Shown: positions 31,986-43,278 of the stretch, in pieces
How the letters are laid out: each line of letters opens with the position of its first letter
Position numbering within the stretch: the stretch's first letter is position 1
NCBI GenBank assembly: GCA_032164245.1
Contig: JAVMKO010000001.1
Span: 285,951,041-286,015,040, forward strand
Reading direction: 5' to 3'
Length of the DNA: 64,000 bases
DNA from: Sternotherus odoratus
Lineage: Eukaryota > Chordata > Testudines > Kinosternidae
The notes under the pieces: generated by a model
The model's input: only the letters and a program-made list of their open reading frames with translations
The model's database searches: none
Told to the model about the DNA's origin: nothing
Made by a program: the position numbers and the translations under genes

Positions 31986-32898
31986 GGGTGACCAGATAGC
32001 AAGTGTGAAAAATTGGGATATGGGGGGGGGGGAGGGGGGGAAGTGTAATAGGTGTTGTCATAAGTATGAAGTAGCTTAGAATTACTGTTTTACCTGTGAA
32101 GGGTTAACCTGAAGGAACCTGAGAGGGAATGACGTAACGGAAATGCTAATCAACCTCAAGAACAAAGGGGGTGGTTTTTAGTTTCGTTTTCTCCCGCTTG
32201 TCTTTCTTCTCTGTCTGTCTGTGCCGTTCGCCTGGATGGGAAGAACCACAGCTCTGTCCTTTCATATCTCTTTATAATCTTCTAACCAAGTCAAGCTTAG
32301 TAGTAAGTGATTTGTAAGCTTGAACTGTATCACTTGATAATTGATCCACGGTGTTATTTGCTGTTAAGCTGTAGCAGAGGGAAAAATTCCAAGGGAGGAG
32401 GTCAGGAGGTTGAGTGATGTTAAGGGTTTTTCCTATTGATTTCTGTACAAGGGGTTTATGCTCCCTCTGTTCCTTTTATTAAAATCTTCCTTTTAAGATT
32501 CTGTTTGTTTCTATTGGATAGATCCTGGTTTGGATCAGGCACGTCTCACAGCAAGTGAGGGATTTCTTGTTCCTCAAACCTCTCCCAGGGGACGGGAGGA
32601 GATTTGAGGGGTGTTAAAGAAGGGGGTTCCAATTTACCCTAACCCATGGTTTTGGGGTCTTAAATTGGTGGTGGCAGCGTTTTCCAAGCCCAGACATAAC
32701 AGAAGTTTATGTTTTGGGGGGAAAGTTTTAACCTAAGCTGGTAAAATAAGCTTGGGGGGTGATTTCTTCTTTCATGCAGGGTCCCCACTTCTTTACCCTA
32801 GAGTTCAGAGTGGGGAGACACACCTTGACAGGTGTCTATATAAGAAAAAGCCCCAAATATTGGGACCATCCTTATAAAATCGGAACATCTGGTCACCC
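31986..32898. mobile_element. Inner MITE, GGGTGACCAG termini
   Basis: Perfect 10-bp termini GGGTGACCAG/CTGGTCACCC. The flanking 8-mers tagatgta and ttgatgtt match at 6 of 8. The arms (AAAAATTGGGATATGG; AAATATTGGGACCATCC...TAAAATCGGAAC) are roughly complementary. It is split by the LTR at 32056-32830, leaving about 133 bp of MITE. Confidence 0.75.
32056..32830 (+). mobile_element. Solo LTR-like insertion, 775 bp
   Basis: It begins TGTCATAAGTATG and ends CCTTGACA. The perfect 5-bp TSD is GGTGT (32051-32055, 32831-32835). ATTAAAATC near 32480 may be a poly(A) signal. AAATTGGTGGTGGCAGCG near 32663 looks like the sequence just inside an LTR, so this may be LTR plus leader rather than a pure solo LTR. 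A 5-bp TSD fits Gypsy or class II/III ERV integration; no coding is left. Confidence 0.75.
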
Positions 32899-33709
32899 CC
32901 TGTTGATGTTCAGGCTGGAGCTGGAACCCTGTGAGGTGGAAGGGTCCCAGAGCTTGGGCTACAGCCATGGGTATTTCATTGCAGTGTAGACATGCTATCA
33001 GTGAGCTTCAACACATGGAGTATTCCTAGTAAGTGTCCCTTGTGATTGGGATTATAGTGATACTGCATCAACTCAGAACAAGGCAAATCTTGGGAACAGC
33101 CAGGAAGGGACCATTTGCCACATGGGACCAGGAGGTGCCATTGGTATATGTGGCATAGCCCAAACTAGCATTAAATATATTGGACAATAGACTTTGGGAT
33201 CAGATCTACGTGCCTAGCTGTAAACACTGCACAACTTTCCCAGTTACCGAACACCCAGATGTATTTTTCCTTCTCAGTCATTTTAGGCCGCCTGCTCTGG
33301 TGAAATCATTGCAGTGAGCCGTAAATGATGTATGAAATGAAAAACTCCTGTCCAATGCCTGCACAGAGGGGCTCACAGGCAGGGCTTTGCAATAATGGCT
33401 TGCAGCACTATGGCTGTGCTGTTCACAGTAATCATCTCATATTTAGATAGGAAAGTCCAGATGCCTCAGATAAAATGGAAACATTATTTGTAAGCATGTT
33501 TTCATTCCTCCTCTCGCATTCACTTTCATCTGAACAGCTTGCTGTTTATTTTTTGAAGGGGAAAACGCCATCCAGAACTTCCATCTTTTCCAACTCATTG
33601 CATAGGTTATATGTATATGAAAGCACATAGCCAAATTCTACATTCATTTGCACTGAGTTTTAAAGTAACTGTAATGATCTACTAATGTAGGGTTTCTTCT
33701 CCCTCGGTG

Positions 33710-33770
33710 GTGTGTGTGCGTGCGTGTGTGTATGTGTGTGCATGCATGTACATGTGTGTATGTATATATG
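33710..33770. repeat. (TG)n-rich microsatellite
   Basis: TGTGTGTGCGTGCGTGTGTG passes into a CATG/TATG-rich tail. Confidence 0.95.
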
Positions 33771-33814
33771 TTTTAGTTTAGCCACAAGTTATTGAATGTG
33801 ATGCTCTGGGGCAA

Positions 33815-33885
33815 AATGTTATGAGCTGTGTTACACAGGAGGCCAGACTAAATGATCTCATCTGATGTTCACATCTACGAATGTA
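33815..33885 (+). repeat. CR1 3'-end fragment (sense)
   Basis: ATGAGCTGTGTTACACAGGA, GGCCAGACTAAATGATCTCA and CTACGAATGTATATAT match the CR1 terminus. Confidence 0.65.
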
Positions 33886-35590
33886 TATATGGCCCAAATG
33901 ACCAAGTTGGCTCCTCACCCCTTTCTAAAAATCAGCATTCTTTTAGATGTCTGAAGGTGGGCTGCCAAACATTGGGGCACAAGTTACTTTTGAAAAACTT
34001 GGCCATAAGTGTGTATAACTAGGAGCCTGAGAAGGACATAGGGCCAGATTGGGAACTCTTAACATCATTGGTGAGCACTTGCTCACTGCTTGCATAACTG
34101 CTGTTCAGAAAGAGTCCGATGTTCACAACCTGATTTACAGTGAACTATGACAGAAAATATGATGTGTATAAATCAGACACATACAAGGAGCTCAGCCTCT
34201 GAAGTGACTATGAAATCAGAACTAAGTTCTTGAAATCAACATAGGATTCAATCAGAAGTCAGAATAAGCACTCCAAGATAACAGCAACATCTTGGATCAG
34301 AAGGTTGGCTGATGAACGCCGAATAAATTGGATTCTGCCAATCGATTTTGCAGAGAGGTTAGCAAAGAGGGAATTACAGTAATCAAGTTTAGATGTTATC
34401 AAAGTGTAAGTTAAAACCTCCCAGTCATCTATGAAGAGGAAAGAGTGTACTTTTGCAACATTCTTGAACCGTTTTTTTTAAAGATCAAATCATAGCACTT
34501 TTAATAAGACCTAGCAAAGGCCTCCATCCAATATTAGATCTGGACTTATGATATAAAAAAACACAGTATAAAAAAATCAACAGATAGCAAGGAGATAAAA
34601 GATGCAAAAATTAACCACAAAGAGAATCATCTGAGTTTTACTGGCATTTGCTTGTAAAACTTATAAGAAATGATCATATTTTTTATTACTGGGCCTTATA
34701 AACAAAAATATGATGAACAACCATCAAGAGGAAAACACAACATTAACTTGTACAACTTAGTTTTATGTTCAGAAAAAAGTTATCCTGTCAAATTCAATTT
34801 ATATTATAAGATAAAATACAATTTTTGTTTTATGCAGAAGAAGAAACAGTACTCAGTGTATGATCTTAAATTATATCCTATTTGAACAAATCTATTTTAC
34901 TGAGAAAGTTTCATCAGGCCTTTCATTAAGATCAGATTATACATCTAAAAAGTTGGTAATTTGACAACGACCTCTTCCAAACACACTGATCCAAGCTGAT
35001 GCAATGGAGAATGAAATTTTAAAATTATAAAACTTTTTAATCTCAGTCACTGGGCCTCTGGGCAAGTTCTGCTTATTAAAATGATGGTGTTTTCACTTTT
35101 TCATTTCAAAGTAAGTTTCTAATGCTAGAGGATCAATTAGTTAATGTTTGTGCAGCCTTTTGAGCAAATGAAAAGTGCTCTCTTAGGACGTGACCCAAGT
35201 CCCATTGACTTGTGTGGGATTTAGACTGGGCTTTTAGGGTCACACTTTCAAAAAAGCTCAGGGAGAGATTTTTGGGTGCTCAGAACTAGTTGGGGCCAGA
35301 TTTTCACCACCTCCTCAGTACGTAGCATGCTGAGCTCTTCTGACAATCTGGCTATTTAGGTGTCTAAGTGGGTGCTGAGCTCTTCTGAAAATTGCCTTTG
35401 TTTCTATGGGAAATGTGGCATATTGAGGGGTGTCATATTAGAGATGAGGAAAACGTAATTCCTATCTACTGGTATATATGCTGAGTCACTGTGATATGAA
35501 AATCCAAGCTACAGCACCTGGCAGGAGAAAGGGTAAAAGGAGGAGAAGGTTTAAAAGGGCCCAGGGGCCTGGTTGCTGCTGCGGTAGATC
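33886..35590. other. Non-coding stretch, AT-rich
   Basis: Includes diverged phrases common in turtle intergenic DNA (GGTGCTGAGCTCTTCTGAAA at ~35370). No gene was recognised. Confidence 0.45.
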
Positions 35591-35593
35591 TGC

Positions 35594-35769
35594 CTGCTCT
35601 GGGGAAAAGCGTCTCTTGATTCAGAGATGCTTTTGATATGTCCCATGCAGGTCCCGGGGTGGCTGAGGCAGTGGAGTAGCAAATGCTGCTGCCTCAGTTG
35701 CCCCGGAATGTGAAGGGGCATATCAAAAGTGTCTGACTCAAGGGACATTGCGACTCTCCCCAGAGCAGG
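35594..35769. repeat. Imperfect fold-back repeat
   Basis: The left arm 35594-35644 (CTGCTCTGGGGAAAAGCG...TTTTGATATGTCCC) and the right arm 35715-35769 (GGGGCATATCAAAAGTGTCT...CTCCCCAGAGCAG) are roughly complementary across ~50 bases around a ~70-base loop. It may be the core of an undescribed MITE. No TSD was found. Confidence 0.65.
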
Positions 35770-37137
35770 ATGGGTTGGCGGGGCTCGTCTGCGTCTGCCC
35801 TGGGGCTCCTGTGTGTGGGGAGGAGATCCATCACCTAGTGGACTGACTGATGAAGGGTCTGGGCCATCATGTCACATGTGCCTCCTTCCTCCATAGACTG
35901 CAGCAGCAGCCACCTCATCCTGCCCTGCTCCCTTGTAGCTGGAGTGGTGAAGTGGCGCTGGTGGGCGCAGCAGTGTGAAAGGAGCCAGCTAGTGGCCAGC
36001 AAGGGAGCCCAGCACAGGGAGTGGCAGCCAGATGCCCAGGGTGAACATTGGTGAAGCCGGGCCCCCATGGTCTGAATATTGGTGGAACATGGGCACCACA
36101 GGCCCATATAACTCGTTGCCGCCTATGCATCCGTTCTTGATCTGAAGTCATCAAGAGATGGAGAATCCACCACTTCACTGGTAGTTTGTTCCAATGATAA
36201 CACCCTAATTGTTAAACATTTGTGCCTTATTTCTAATTTGAATTTGTCTGGTTTCGGCTTTGAGCTACTAATTCTTATTGTGGCTTTGCCACTAGTTTGA
36301 AGAGTCCTTTAGTACCCTGAATTCCCCCCCCCAGGAGTGTACTTATACACTGTATTCAAGTTACCTCTCAGTCTTCTTTTTCTATATTAAACAGATTGAA
36401 CTCATAAAGTCTCTCAATGTAAGGTCTTTTCCCCAGCCACAAATGACTTTTTATGTCTCTTTTCTGTACCCTCTCCAATTTTTCAGCATTTTAATGTATG
36501 TGCCACAGCTATATGTAGTATTCTAGTATCAGTTTCACCAGTGCCATAGAGAGAGGTAAAATCACCTCCCTACTCATTACTCCTGTTTATACATCCCAGG
36601 ATCTCCTTAGCTCTTTTTGCCATAGCACCACACTGACAGCTCATGCTCAGTTGCTTGTCCACTATGACTCCTAAATCCTTTTCAGAGTCACTGTTCTCCA
36701 GGACAGTCTCTCATTCTGTATATATTGCCTGTATTCCTTGTTTCTTTCTAGAGGTATACCTTTACATTTGGTTATATTAAAACACATTTTGTTTGAATGA
36801 GTTCAGTTTATCCAGGGATCCTGATTGTCCCATATTACTGCTTATTCTCATTATTATTTAAAGCCCTGCAAGTCGTTGTGTCATCTGCAAATTTTATCAG
36901 CTAGGTTTTTATATGTACTTCCAGATCATGATGAAAATCTTGAATAGCATCAGGCTTAGTACCAAGTCCTGCAGAACTCCACTAGAAACACACCCATAAA
37001 ACAACACGTATTTGATGACAGTTCCTCATTGAGAATGAGTTTTTGAGATCTGTCAGCTAGCCAGTTTTTAATTCATTCAACATGTACTCTAGTGATACCT
37101 TATAGTGCTAATTTTTTAATCAGAATATCATGCGGTA

Positions 37138-37515
37138 CTAAGTCAAACACCTTAGAAAAGTCTGTGTTACATATATGCCTTTATCACATTTATCAGCCTG
37201 ACCAATAACCTCATGAAAAATTATATCTGTTTTTTTACAAGACCTATTGGTTGGTGGCCCATACCCCGCCTGGGGGGTGACGGGCAGAGAGAGAGAGAGA
37301 TTGTCCATAAATCCATGCTGTCTGGCATTAATTATATTCCTGTTCTTTAATTCTTTATCAATTAAATCCCATATCAGCTTTTCCATTATTTTGTCCAGGA
37401 TTGTTGCCAGGCTAAGTGACCTATAGTTACCCACATCATCCCATTTGCCCTTTGTGAATATTGGCATCATGTTAACACTCTTCCAGTCTTCTGGAATTTT
37501 CCCAACATTAGACAA
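37138..37515 (-). pseudogene. CR1 reverse transcriptase fragment (fingers/palm)
   Basis: 125 residues with KIPEDWKSVNMMPIFTKG, NYRSLSLATILDKIMEKLIW and INARQHGF, the conserved N-terminal CR1 RT blocks. The frame then reads through the 50-bp insertion (encoding LSLSLPVTPQAGYGPPT) back into CR1 (CKKTDIIFHEVIGQADKCDK). The insertion kept the frame open but separates motif blocks. Confidence 0.8.
37250..37299 (+). mobile_element. Tail-only copy of the 5S-SINE 3' end inside CR1
   Basis: GTTGGTGGCCCATACCCCGC through a GAGAGAGAGAGAG end, the same as 14685-14732 with about four substitutions. It is flanked by ATTG (37246-37249, 37300-37303), which restores the expected CR1 sequence when one copy is removed. 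It is either a severely 5'-truncated SINE or the 3' end of the LINE that mobilises it. Confidence 0.75.
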
Positions 37516-37645
37516 TTTAATACATTTTTAATACATTTATTCATAGTTAGGCAATTGTAAAATTAACATTGTGCTCTGTTTGCCTTTACGATTTGCATAT
37601 TTATTATTATAGAATGAAAGTTACCATAAAAATTGAAGTAAGTAA

Positions 37646-38650
37646 TTGACGTTGAGTCTATATGATTTTATGAAAATATGTTAATGAGTGTGACTATAAT
37701 GTAACTGAAATATGCTTCATGCAAAAAATCTCTAGTAAGGTATCATTACAAAGCTTATAATCTACTGAATGTGTTCATCCTATTTGTATGAATGTATCAT
37801 TCTTGTATCTGAAACTAGAAATATGAAATATAACTCTGAGGACCTATTGTAATTATGCAAAATCTAGGCCATTAATGGTGATTTAGAATCTTGATGGTTC
37901 CCATTAGCCAGGACTATTGTCTGTAGATGGCTCTTGTTTACTTGTAAGGCTTCCTGTATACATGTGTGCTGGCAAGTGGGTACTGAAGTCTTACAGTGAC
38001 ATGTGATCATGTCTCCTGAATTGGAATCCATCTTTAACCTGATGCTTTTCCATTTAGAAGGAGGGGTGGTAACCCAGAGAGATACAAAGGATTCCCACCT
38101 TATGCGAAATATATATAAGTGGATGGAACAGAACAAAGTGGGCTTCAATCATGAGAAATCTCCTGGCTACCACTGAGCTGGAACAAGGGTTGTACCAGGG
38201 GAACGGATTGGGCCCAGACTGGAAGGAATCCCTAGTCTGTGATAGAAGCTTATTGAAACATCCAAGGGTGAGATTTTATCTGTATTCAGTTTTCTTACTG
38301 TATTAGGTTTTGACTTACATGTTTTATTTTATTTTGCTTGGTCGTTCACTTTGTTCTGTCTGTACAAGCTTTATACAGGTGAAACAGATTTATTTGGGGT
38401 TTGGACCCCATTGGGAACTGGGCATCTGGGTGTTGGAGACAGGAACACTTTGTAAGCTCTTTTCAGTTAAGCCTGCAGCTTTTGGGGGAGGTGGTTCAGA
38501 CTTAGACCTGTGTTTGAAGCAGGTTGGCATGTCTGGCTCAAACAAGGCAAGTTTCTGGAGTACCAAGCTGCCAGGGAAAACAGGTTCAGGGGTAGTCTCA
38601 GCACATCAGATGGCAGTCCCAAAGGGGTTTCTGTGATCCAACCCATCACA
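37646..38650 (+). mobile_element. Probable LTR (turtle ERV/LTR element), ~1 kb
   Basis: Recognisable phrases: GTAAGGTATCATTACAAAGC, TATATATAAGTGGATGGAAC (TATA region) and GGTTTGGACCCCATTGGGAA. It ends CCAACCCATCACA. The short duplication GTAA lies at 37642-37645 and 38651-38654. About 150 bp seem missing near 38365, where the expected poly(A) region is absent. No coding region is attached, so it reads as a solo LTR. Confidence 0.6.
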
Positions 38651-39270
38651 GTAAGCATCATTAGTGATGGGGAAAAGAAAATCCTATTTTTTCTGGCTCC
38701 AAAAATGTCTGAAGCATATATAGGTAAATTTGAATGGGGAAAAAAAATCAATATTATGAGAACATTATTGACAAAGTGGATTCAAATCAAGCTCCTGATC
38801 AAAAAATTCACTCAATTATATATCACAGAATTACTTTGCTGTAATTTTCATCCCTGCTTCCTGGTTAGTGAAATACATTGCACACTGGGCTCTTTAATTT
38901 ATCATTCACTTGTCTCTTGGGAATAACTGATGCTGTTAAATCAAATCAGTTTGACTTGGGAGATATATTGCATCTTCTCAGAATAGTTCATTAACAAATA
39001 ATTTACTGTATAATGTTTATATCAGTATGTTTGATTTCTACCTTTTAATGGGTTAGAGAGGTGTCTAAAGTGCCTTACTCTAATGGTAGAGCTTTCTTTT
39101 CTTATCTCAAAATGCTGTTTGCATCATATCTTTCTGATTCAAGAAGAGAGGTTATAGACGGTGGCATACACACAAAGCTAGGTGACAGGCTGTAGGTTTT
39201 TACTTTTATTATGATCCAACACAGAAATAGAATCAGCCAAGAAAGTTGGTCAGATGTGTACATTTCATAT
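38651..39270. other. Non-coding stretch, AT-rich
   Basis: Nothing recognised. Confidence 0.5.
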
Positions 39271-39272
39271 TA

Positions 39273-39726
39273 CAGTAAAACCTCGATTTAACGGACCACG
39301 ATTTAACGGACTTCGGATGCAACGGACAAAATTTGTAAGAAAGTCTGATGCATCCAAAATCCGTTTGTCGAGGGCTCCGCCGGGGTTTGAGCTGGGGGCG
39401 GGCTACCGCCCGCCCCCTGGCAGCAGGCAGTCTGGCTGGAGTGTCCCGGGAGCCGGGACCGTGCGGGCTGGCTGCCAGCTCCCCGCTGCCTCCCCGATCC
39501 AGGCAGCGGGCGGGCTGCCTGCCGGCTCCCCGCTGCCAGCCCGCCGGGGTCCTGGCTGCTGGGACCTGGGTGGGAGCCGTCAGCCAGCCCGCCTGGGTCC
39601 CGGCTGCTGGGACCCGGGCGGGAGCTGTCAGCCCGCCCGGCTGCTGGGACCCGGCTGCCGCCCGGCTGCTAGAACACGGGCGGCACCCCCTCACCCGAAT
39701 TAGTCCGTTATATCGAGGTTTTACTG
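39273..39726. mobile_element. pogo/Tigger-type MITE, 454 bp
   Basis: Termini CAGTAAAACCTCGATTTAAC and, reversed, CAGTAAAACCTCGATATAAC, flanked by TA on both sides (39271-39272, 39727-39728). CAGT ends with a TA TSD are Tc1/mariner-pogo features. The interior is GC-rich and made of GGGTCCCGGCTGCTGGGACC-like repeats, without a transposase. Confidence 0.85.
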
Positions 39727-39824
39727 TACACACTTCATCAGACAGTATTTCTCTTTACATACAACTCTTTTGCCAGCAAGAATAGTTGAAATACCACTTT
39801 TTAAAAAAGACCCATGTCTATCAT

Positions 39825-40014
39825 CTATGCAGGGTTGTTGTAGCTATGTTATTACCAGTACAGTAGAGAGACAAGGTAACTGAGGTAATATCTTTTATTG
39901 GACCAGCTTCTGTTGGTGACTTGAGGAAGAAGACAGCATAGCTCGAAAGCGTTTCTCTCTCACCAACAGAAGTTGGTCCAATAAAAAATATCACCTCCCC
40001 CAACTTTGTCTCTC
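39825..40014. mobile_element. Palindromic PLE-like insertion
   Basis: 190 bp, flanked by the perfect 10-bp TSD TGTCTATCAT (39815-39824, 40015-40024). The inverted arms are AGAGAGACAAGG...TTTTATTGGACCAGCTTCTG on the left and CAGAAGTTGGTCCAATAAAA...TTTGTCTCTC on the right. A central GCATAGCTCGAAAGCGTTTC corresponds to the conserved PLE tail core. Confidence 0.75.
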
Positions 40015-40024
40015 TGTCTATCAT

Positions 40025-41709
40025 GTGAGATGATGATCATCAGACCGGGGCAAAAGAACATATTTGTTTTTAGTTGAAATTTGCTTGTTTTTTTAATTTG
40101 TAAAAGTAAAAATAGAACCAGTTTTGATTCCTCTCCCCCCAAAGTTTACACAAACGTATTTATCGCTGTTTGGGACCTTGCAAAAAAGCAGGGTGTCACT
40201 TGGGCTCACATGCTACTGCTGCTATAAAAAGGGGGGATGATAAGTAAAAAGTCTGAAAAATACACAGGCTTAAAGTTGTCCACAGCCACATGTAGGAAGG
40301 TAAATAGCATTATTCCCATACTACCAATGAGGAAATTGAGGGTGACTTCAAGTGCCATGTAAATGCCAGGTGATATTAAGGCTGGTCACTAGGAATAATG
40401 ATATTTACCTCCTTCATCACAATATCAATTCCTTACTTTATTATCAAATGGGGATATTAATACCTAATATCAAAAAGATTACTACTCTAGAACAAGCTTT
40501 GATTGAGGTATACAGTTAAATCAGGTATCTCCAAGCCACATCCCAGGCTACGCCTGAATTAGGAAAGCTTCATTTAGTTTTTGTGTGTGTTGTGCTTCAC
40601 CCTTTTACTTGAGAATCTGGATTAAATGTGCTGGAAGGAATGTGTTTATGGTGCAATGTTTCTGAACATTTTAAAGTCAACTCCTATATTTGTATTCATG
40701 CAAAGGATGTGCCGTCAAGAATGCAAATAGAATCTGATTTAAAAAGTTACTATCAAATTTCACCATAAATACATTCCTTCCAGAATATTTAGTCCAGATT
40801 AAATCCACATCTCATTTCCCGAATCCACATCTCTTCAGTGCATTAATCACAAGGATTTTCTTCTCCTTTTCTTCAAAAAATGAACCAAACGTCCACTAAA
40901 TCCCTCTGTAAAAACTGATTGCTAATCTCCAGCAGCACACACAGGGTCAAATCTAAGATAAAAAAATTAAATGTTAATGCCAAAATCCCTCTAAATACAA
41001 GCATTTAGTCCTGAGAATCAATAGGTGAATGTGAATGGGACTTTGTTGAATAAATATATTTGCAATGGTTTTTAGCTGGAGACTACAGAGCAAGCATAAA
41101 TAAATTTCTTGTCTTAATTGCTTGCTTATTAGCCTAGAGTGGCATAATTGCAAATCCTTGAAATTGCAGCAGGAAAGTTCTGACATTTAAAATGTAATTT
41201 CAGTCCCTGATAACTTGGCAATAATGACGAGCTTCAGTTTTTAATTCATTTTTTAAAGTTTTTTTTTTTAGAATTCTCCACAGCATGTTTATACACAAAG
41301 AGCTGGTTTGAAGCATTTAGCCATTGTCATATCCGTGACAATACAGAACAGCAGCATCCCAGGAGGACATTGGTGTGGGAAAGGATTTAGTTACTCCATG
41401 GTAACCAGCCCATTCAATAGTCTGGTGTAGAGTGGGGAGGCTGATGCCACCCCAAATTTCAATCATTCTAATCCCTTATTCCCCAATCACCATGCTATCA
41501 GAGTGATAATCCTTCCTCTCTTCTCCATGATTCTGATCCCATTGTTTCATAACAGAGATCTGCTAAAGATACCTTTTATATTACATGCAAGGAATTCACA
41601 GCTCTGAAGAGATTAATAAACCCTAACAACTGAATACCTATCTTCATTATAACTCTTCGTAGATCTTGTTCATTTGATCTGAGTTTATGACTGTAATTTT
41701 TTGATGCAT
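40025..41709. other. Non-coding stretch
   Basis: AT-rich; a weak MIR-like core at about 40305-40350 (TTATTCCCATACTACCAATG). No gene was recognised. Confidence 0.45.
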
Positions 41710-41777
41710 AGAGCCAGAGCTACAGATAGTGACTTGAATGGAGTTATGCTGATTTACACTAGCTGGGATCTGGCCTA
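41710..41777. repeat. Ancient amniote palindromic repeat fragment
   Basis: TGAATGGAGTTATGCTGATT and TACACTAGCTGGGATCTGGC belong to a short palindromic repeat also seen at 47755-47832, 54970-55040 and 60003-60090. Confidence 0.5.
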
Positions 41778-41934
41778 TACATTCCACATGAGGTTGAAAT
41801 GTTTTGAGCCTTCTTTTAATTGGATGTAGTTGTGTAGTACCTTAAAAAATACTTTAGAAACACATAATAGTTTATTTTGTTAAGGAAATAATAAGGAAGG
41901 TATTCTTTAGTTGAAACAGGAATTAATTCAGGGA

Positions 41935-41985
41935 AGTCTTATGGCCTGAGATATACAGGAAGTCAGACTAGATTCAATTTGATTC
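41935..41985 (+). repeat. CR1 3'-end fragment (sense)
   Basis: TATGGCCTGAGATATACAGG and AAGTCAGACTAGATTCAA are the diverged CR1 terminus. Confidence 0.5.
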
Positions 41986-42299
41986 ACGAAATTTTGATTT
42001 TTCGAAAGGATGATTTATTTTGGGAGGTGTATAGTAATTATAATTCACTCATATAAATGTCCCAAAATAAGCTGTTCAGTGGCAAAAATTGGAAGTACAA
42101 TATAATATCTATCTAACCTGCACTGCACACATCACATGGGCTATGAAAAAATAAACTATGGCGGTTACTTTTTCTCTCTTGTATTTGGCTGAGTAAAAAC
42201 ATATTTTAGGCTTATTTTTTAACAGATAATATTTTATTAACCTGTGATACCAGCACTAAAGTATTATTTATTTTGGGAATAGGCCAGTTAACTTAGTAG

Positions 42300-42812
42300 C
42301 AGGGCTGGCAACAGAAATTTGGGGGCCCCCTACTCCGATAGTTTGCCCCCCCCAGGCCAGCCGGGGCCCCCCCAGCCCAGCCGACAGCGGATGGGCCCTC
42401 CCCCAGCCCAGCCAACAGCAGATTGCCCCCCCCCCAGCCCAGCCGCCCCCCCCAGCCCAGCCGACAGCGGATGGGGGCCCCCACCAGCCCAGCCTGCCCC
42501 CCCCAGCCCAGCCGGCGCTCCCCCCCAGCTGACAGCTGACAGCTGGCGGCAGCGGGAGTGAGAGCGGCGTGAGCCGCCCTTTCTCCCTCCCTCCCCCCGG
42601 ACAGCGCTGCTGCCGCCGGCCGGGCTCTCTGCTCCTGCCGGGGCCAGGCGTGCTTGTCCAGAGGAGAGCCGCGCTGCCTCCCCGCCCCTTCCCCGCTCTC
42701 CAGGTCTGTCGACAAGGGGGGACACAACAGGTACAGCGGTGTACCGGGGCCCCCCTAAAGTCGGGGGGCCCGGTACAGCTGTACCTGTAGTATCCCCCTG
42801 TCGCCGGCCCTG
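42300..42812. mobile_element. hAT-type MITE, second copy of the 30463 family
   Basis: 513 bp. Left CAGGGCTGGCAACAG, right reversed CAGGGCCGGCGACAG. The perfect 8-bp TSD is cttagtag (42292-42299, 42813-42820). Its C-rich array of CCCCAGCCCAGCCGACAGCG units is shorter than in the first copy. Long Pro/Gly-rich frames across it are artefacts of this array. Confidence 0.92.
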
Positions 42813-43179
42813 CTTAGTAGTGTCAAAACCGAAATTACTTTCACACCAATCTGATAAATTCAACAGATGTAAATATAAAAGTTTGTGTCTTACTCCCTTT
42901 GTTAAAATCCCCATGCAAAAAAGCCGCAAATGAATTAAAAAGTGTGTAATAAACGAGTGAACATAAAGTTGAAAATTGTGTGCAAACTTACATTTTACAA
43001 CAGAAATTATAAACAAACTAAAACAGCACATTTAGCACAGAACGAACTACACGATGGCATGATGGTGGGAGCTACACTGACGCTTAGAGCCTTAGATGGA
43101 AGTTACTGGCAACACAACACGGTCATGTCCTAGATGATGCTATGGATGACACGCTGCGTGCTTGTGACCATGGTGTAAA

Positions 43180-43269
43180 CCAGCCTAATGGCAGCGCCTA
43201 CTCACACTATCTAATTTTGGACAATATTCGTATGGACCACCAAAAAAGTCACCATAGACCACCAGTGGT
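43180..43269. repeat. Decayed hAT remnant
   Basis: Phrases CACCATAGACCACCAGTGGT and GACCATCAGTTGAGAATC resemble the end of a hAT element. No clean terminus or TSD. Confidence 0.35.
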
Positions 43270-43278
43270 CATGGACCA

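Larger units (their letters stand above)
31882..32996. mobile_element. Outer palindromic MITE of a three-level nest
   Basis: Left end GGGTATGTCTACACTTCAG, right end GCAGTGTAGACATGCT, with CCAGCTGACTCAGGCTTACG on the left arm. It is the same family as 1180-1819. Its own length is ~200 bp; the remainder is the MITE at 31986-32898. Confidence 0.7.
36130..37515 (-). mobile_element. CR1 LINE, antisense, with a 50-bp insertion
   Basis: On plus it runs from GAGATGGAGAATCCACCACT through antisense RT (TTGTGTCATCTGCAAATTTT = FADD region near 36880) to the 5' part of RT at 37515. The 3'-most tail is missing at the left. The minus frame at 37138-37515 contains IPEDWKSVNMMPIFTKGKWD and VGNYRSLSL. A foreign 50-bp block lies at 37250-37299. 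Confidence 0.85.

Noticed and set aside
39254..39785. Overlapping 145-166-codon frames on both strands
   Set aside because: They are contained in or extend just beyond the GC-rich pogo-type MITE; low-complexity Ala/Gly/Pro/Arg composition.
42330..43031. 233-codon minus-strand open frame
   Set aside because: It crosses the hAT MITE at 42300-42812 and its boundary; Gly/Ala-rich repeats such as GWAGGG reflect the tandem array.
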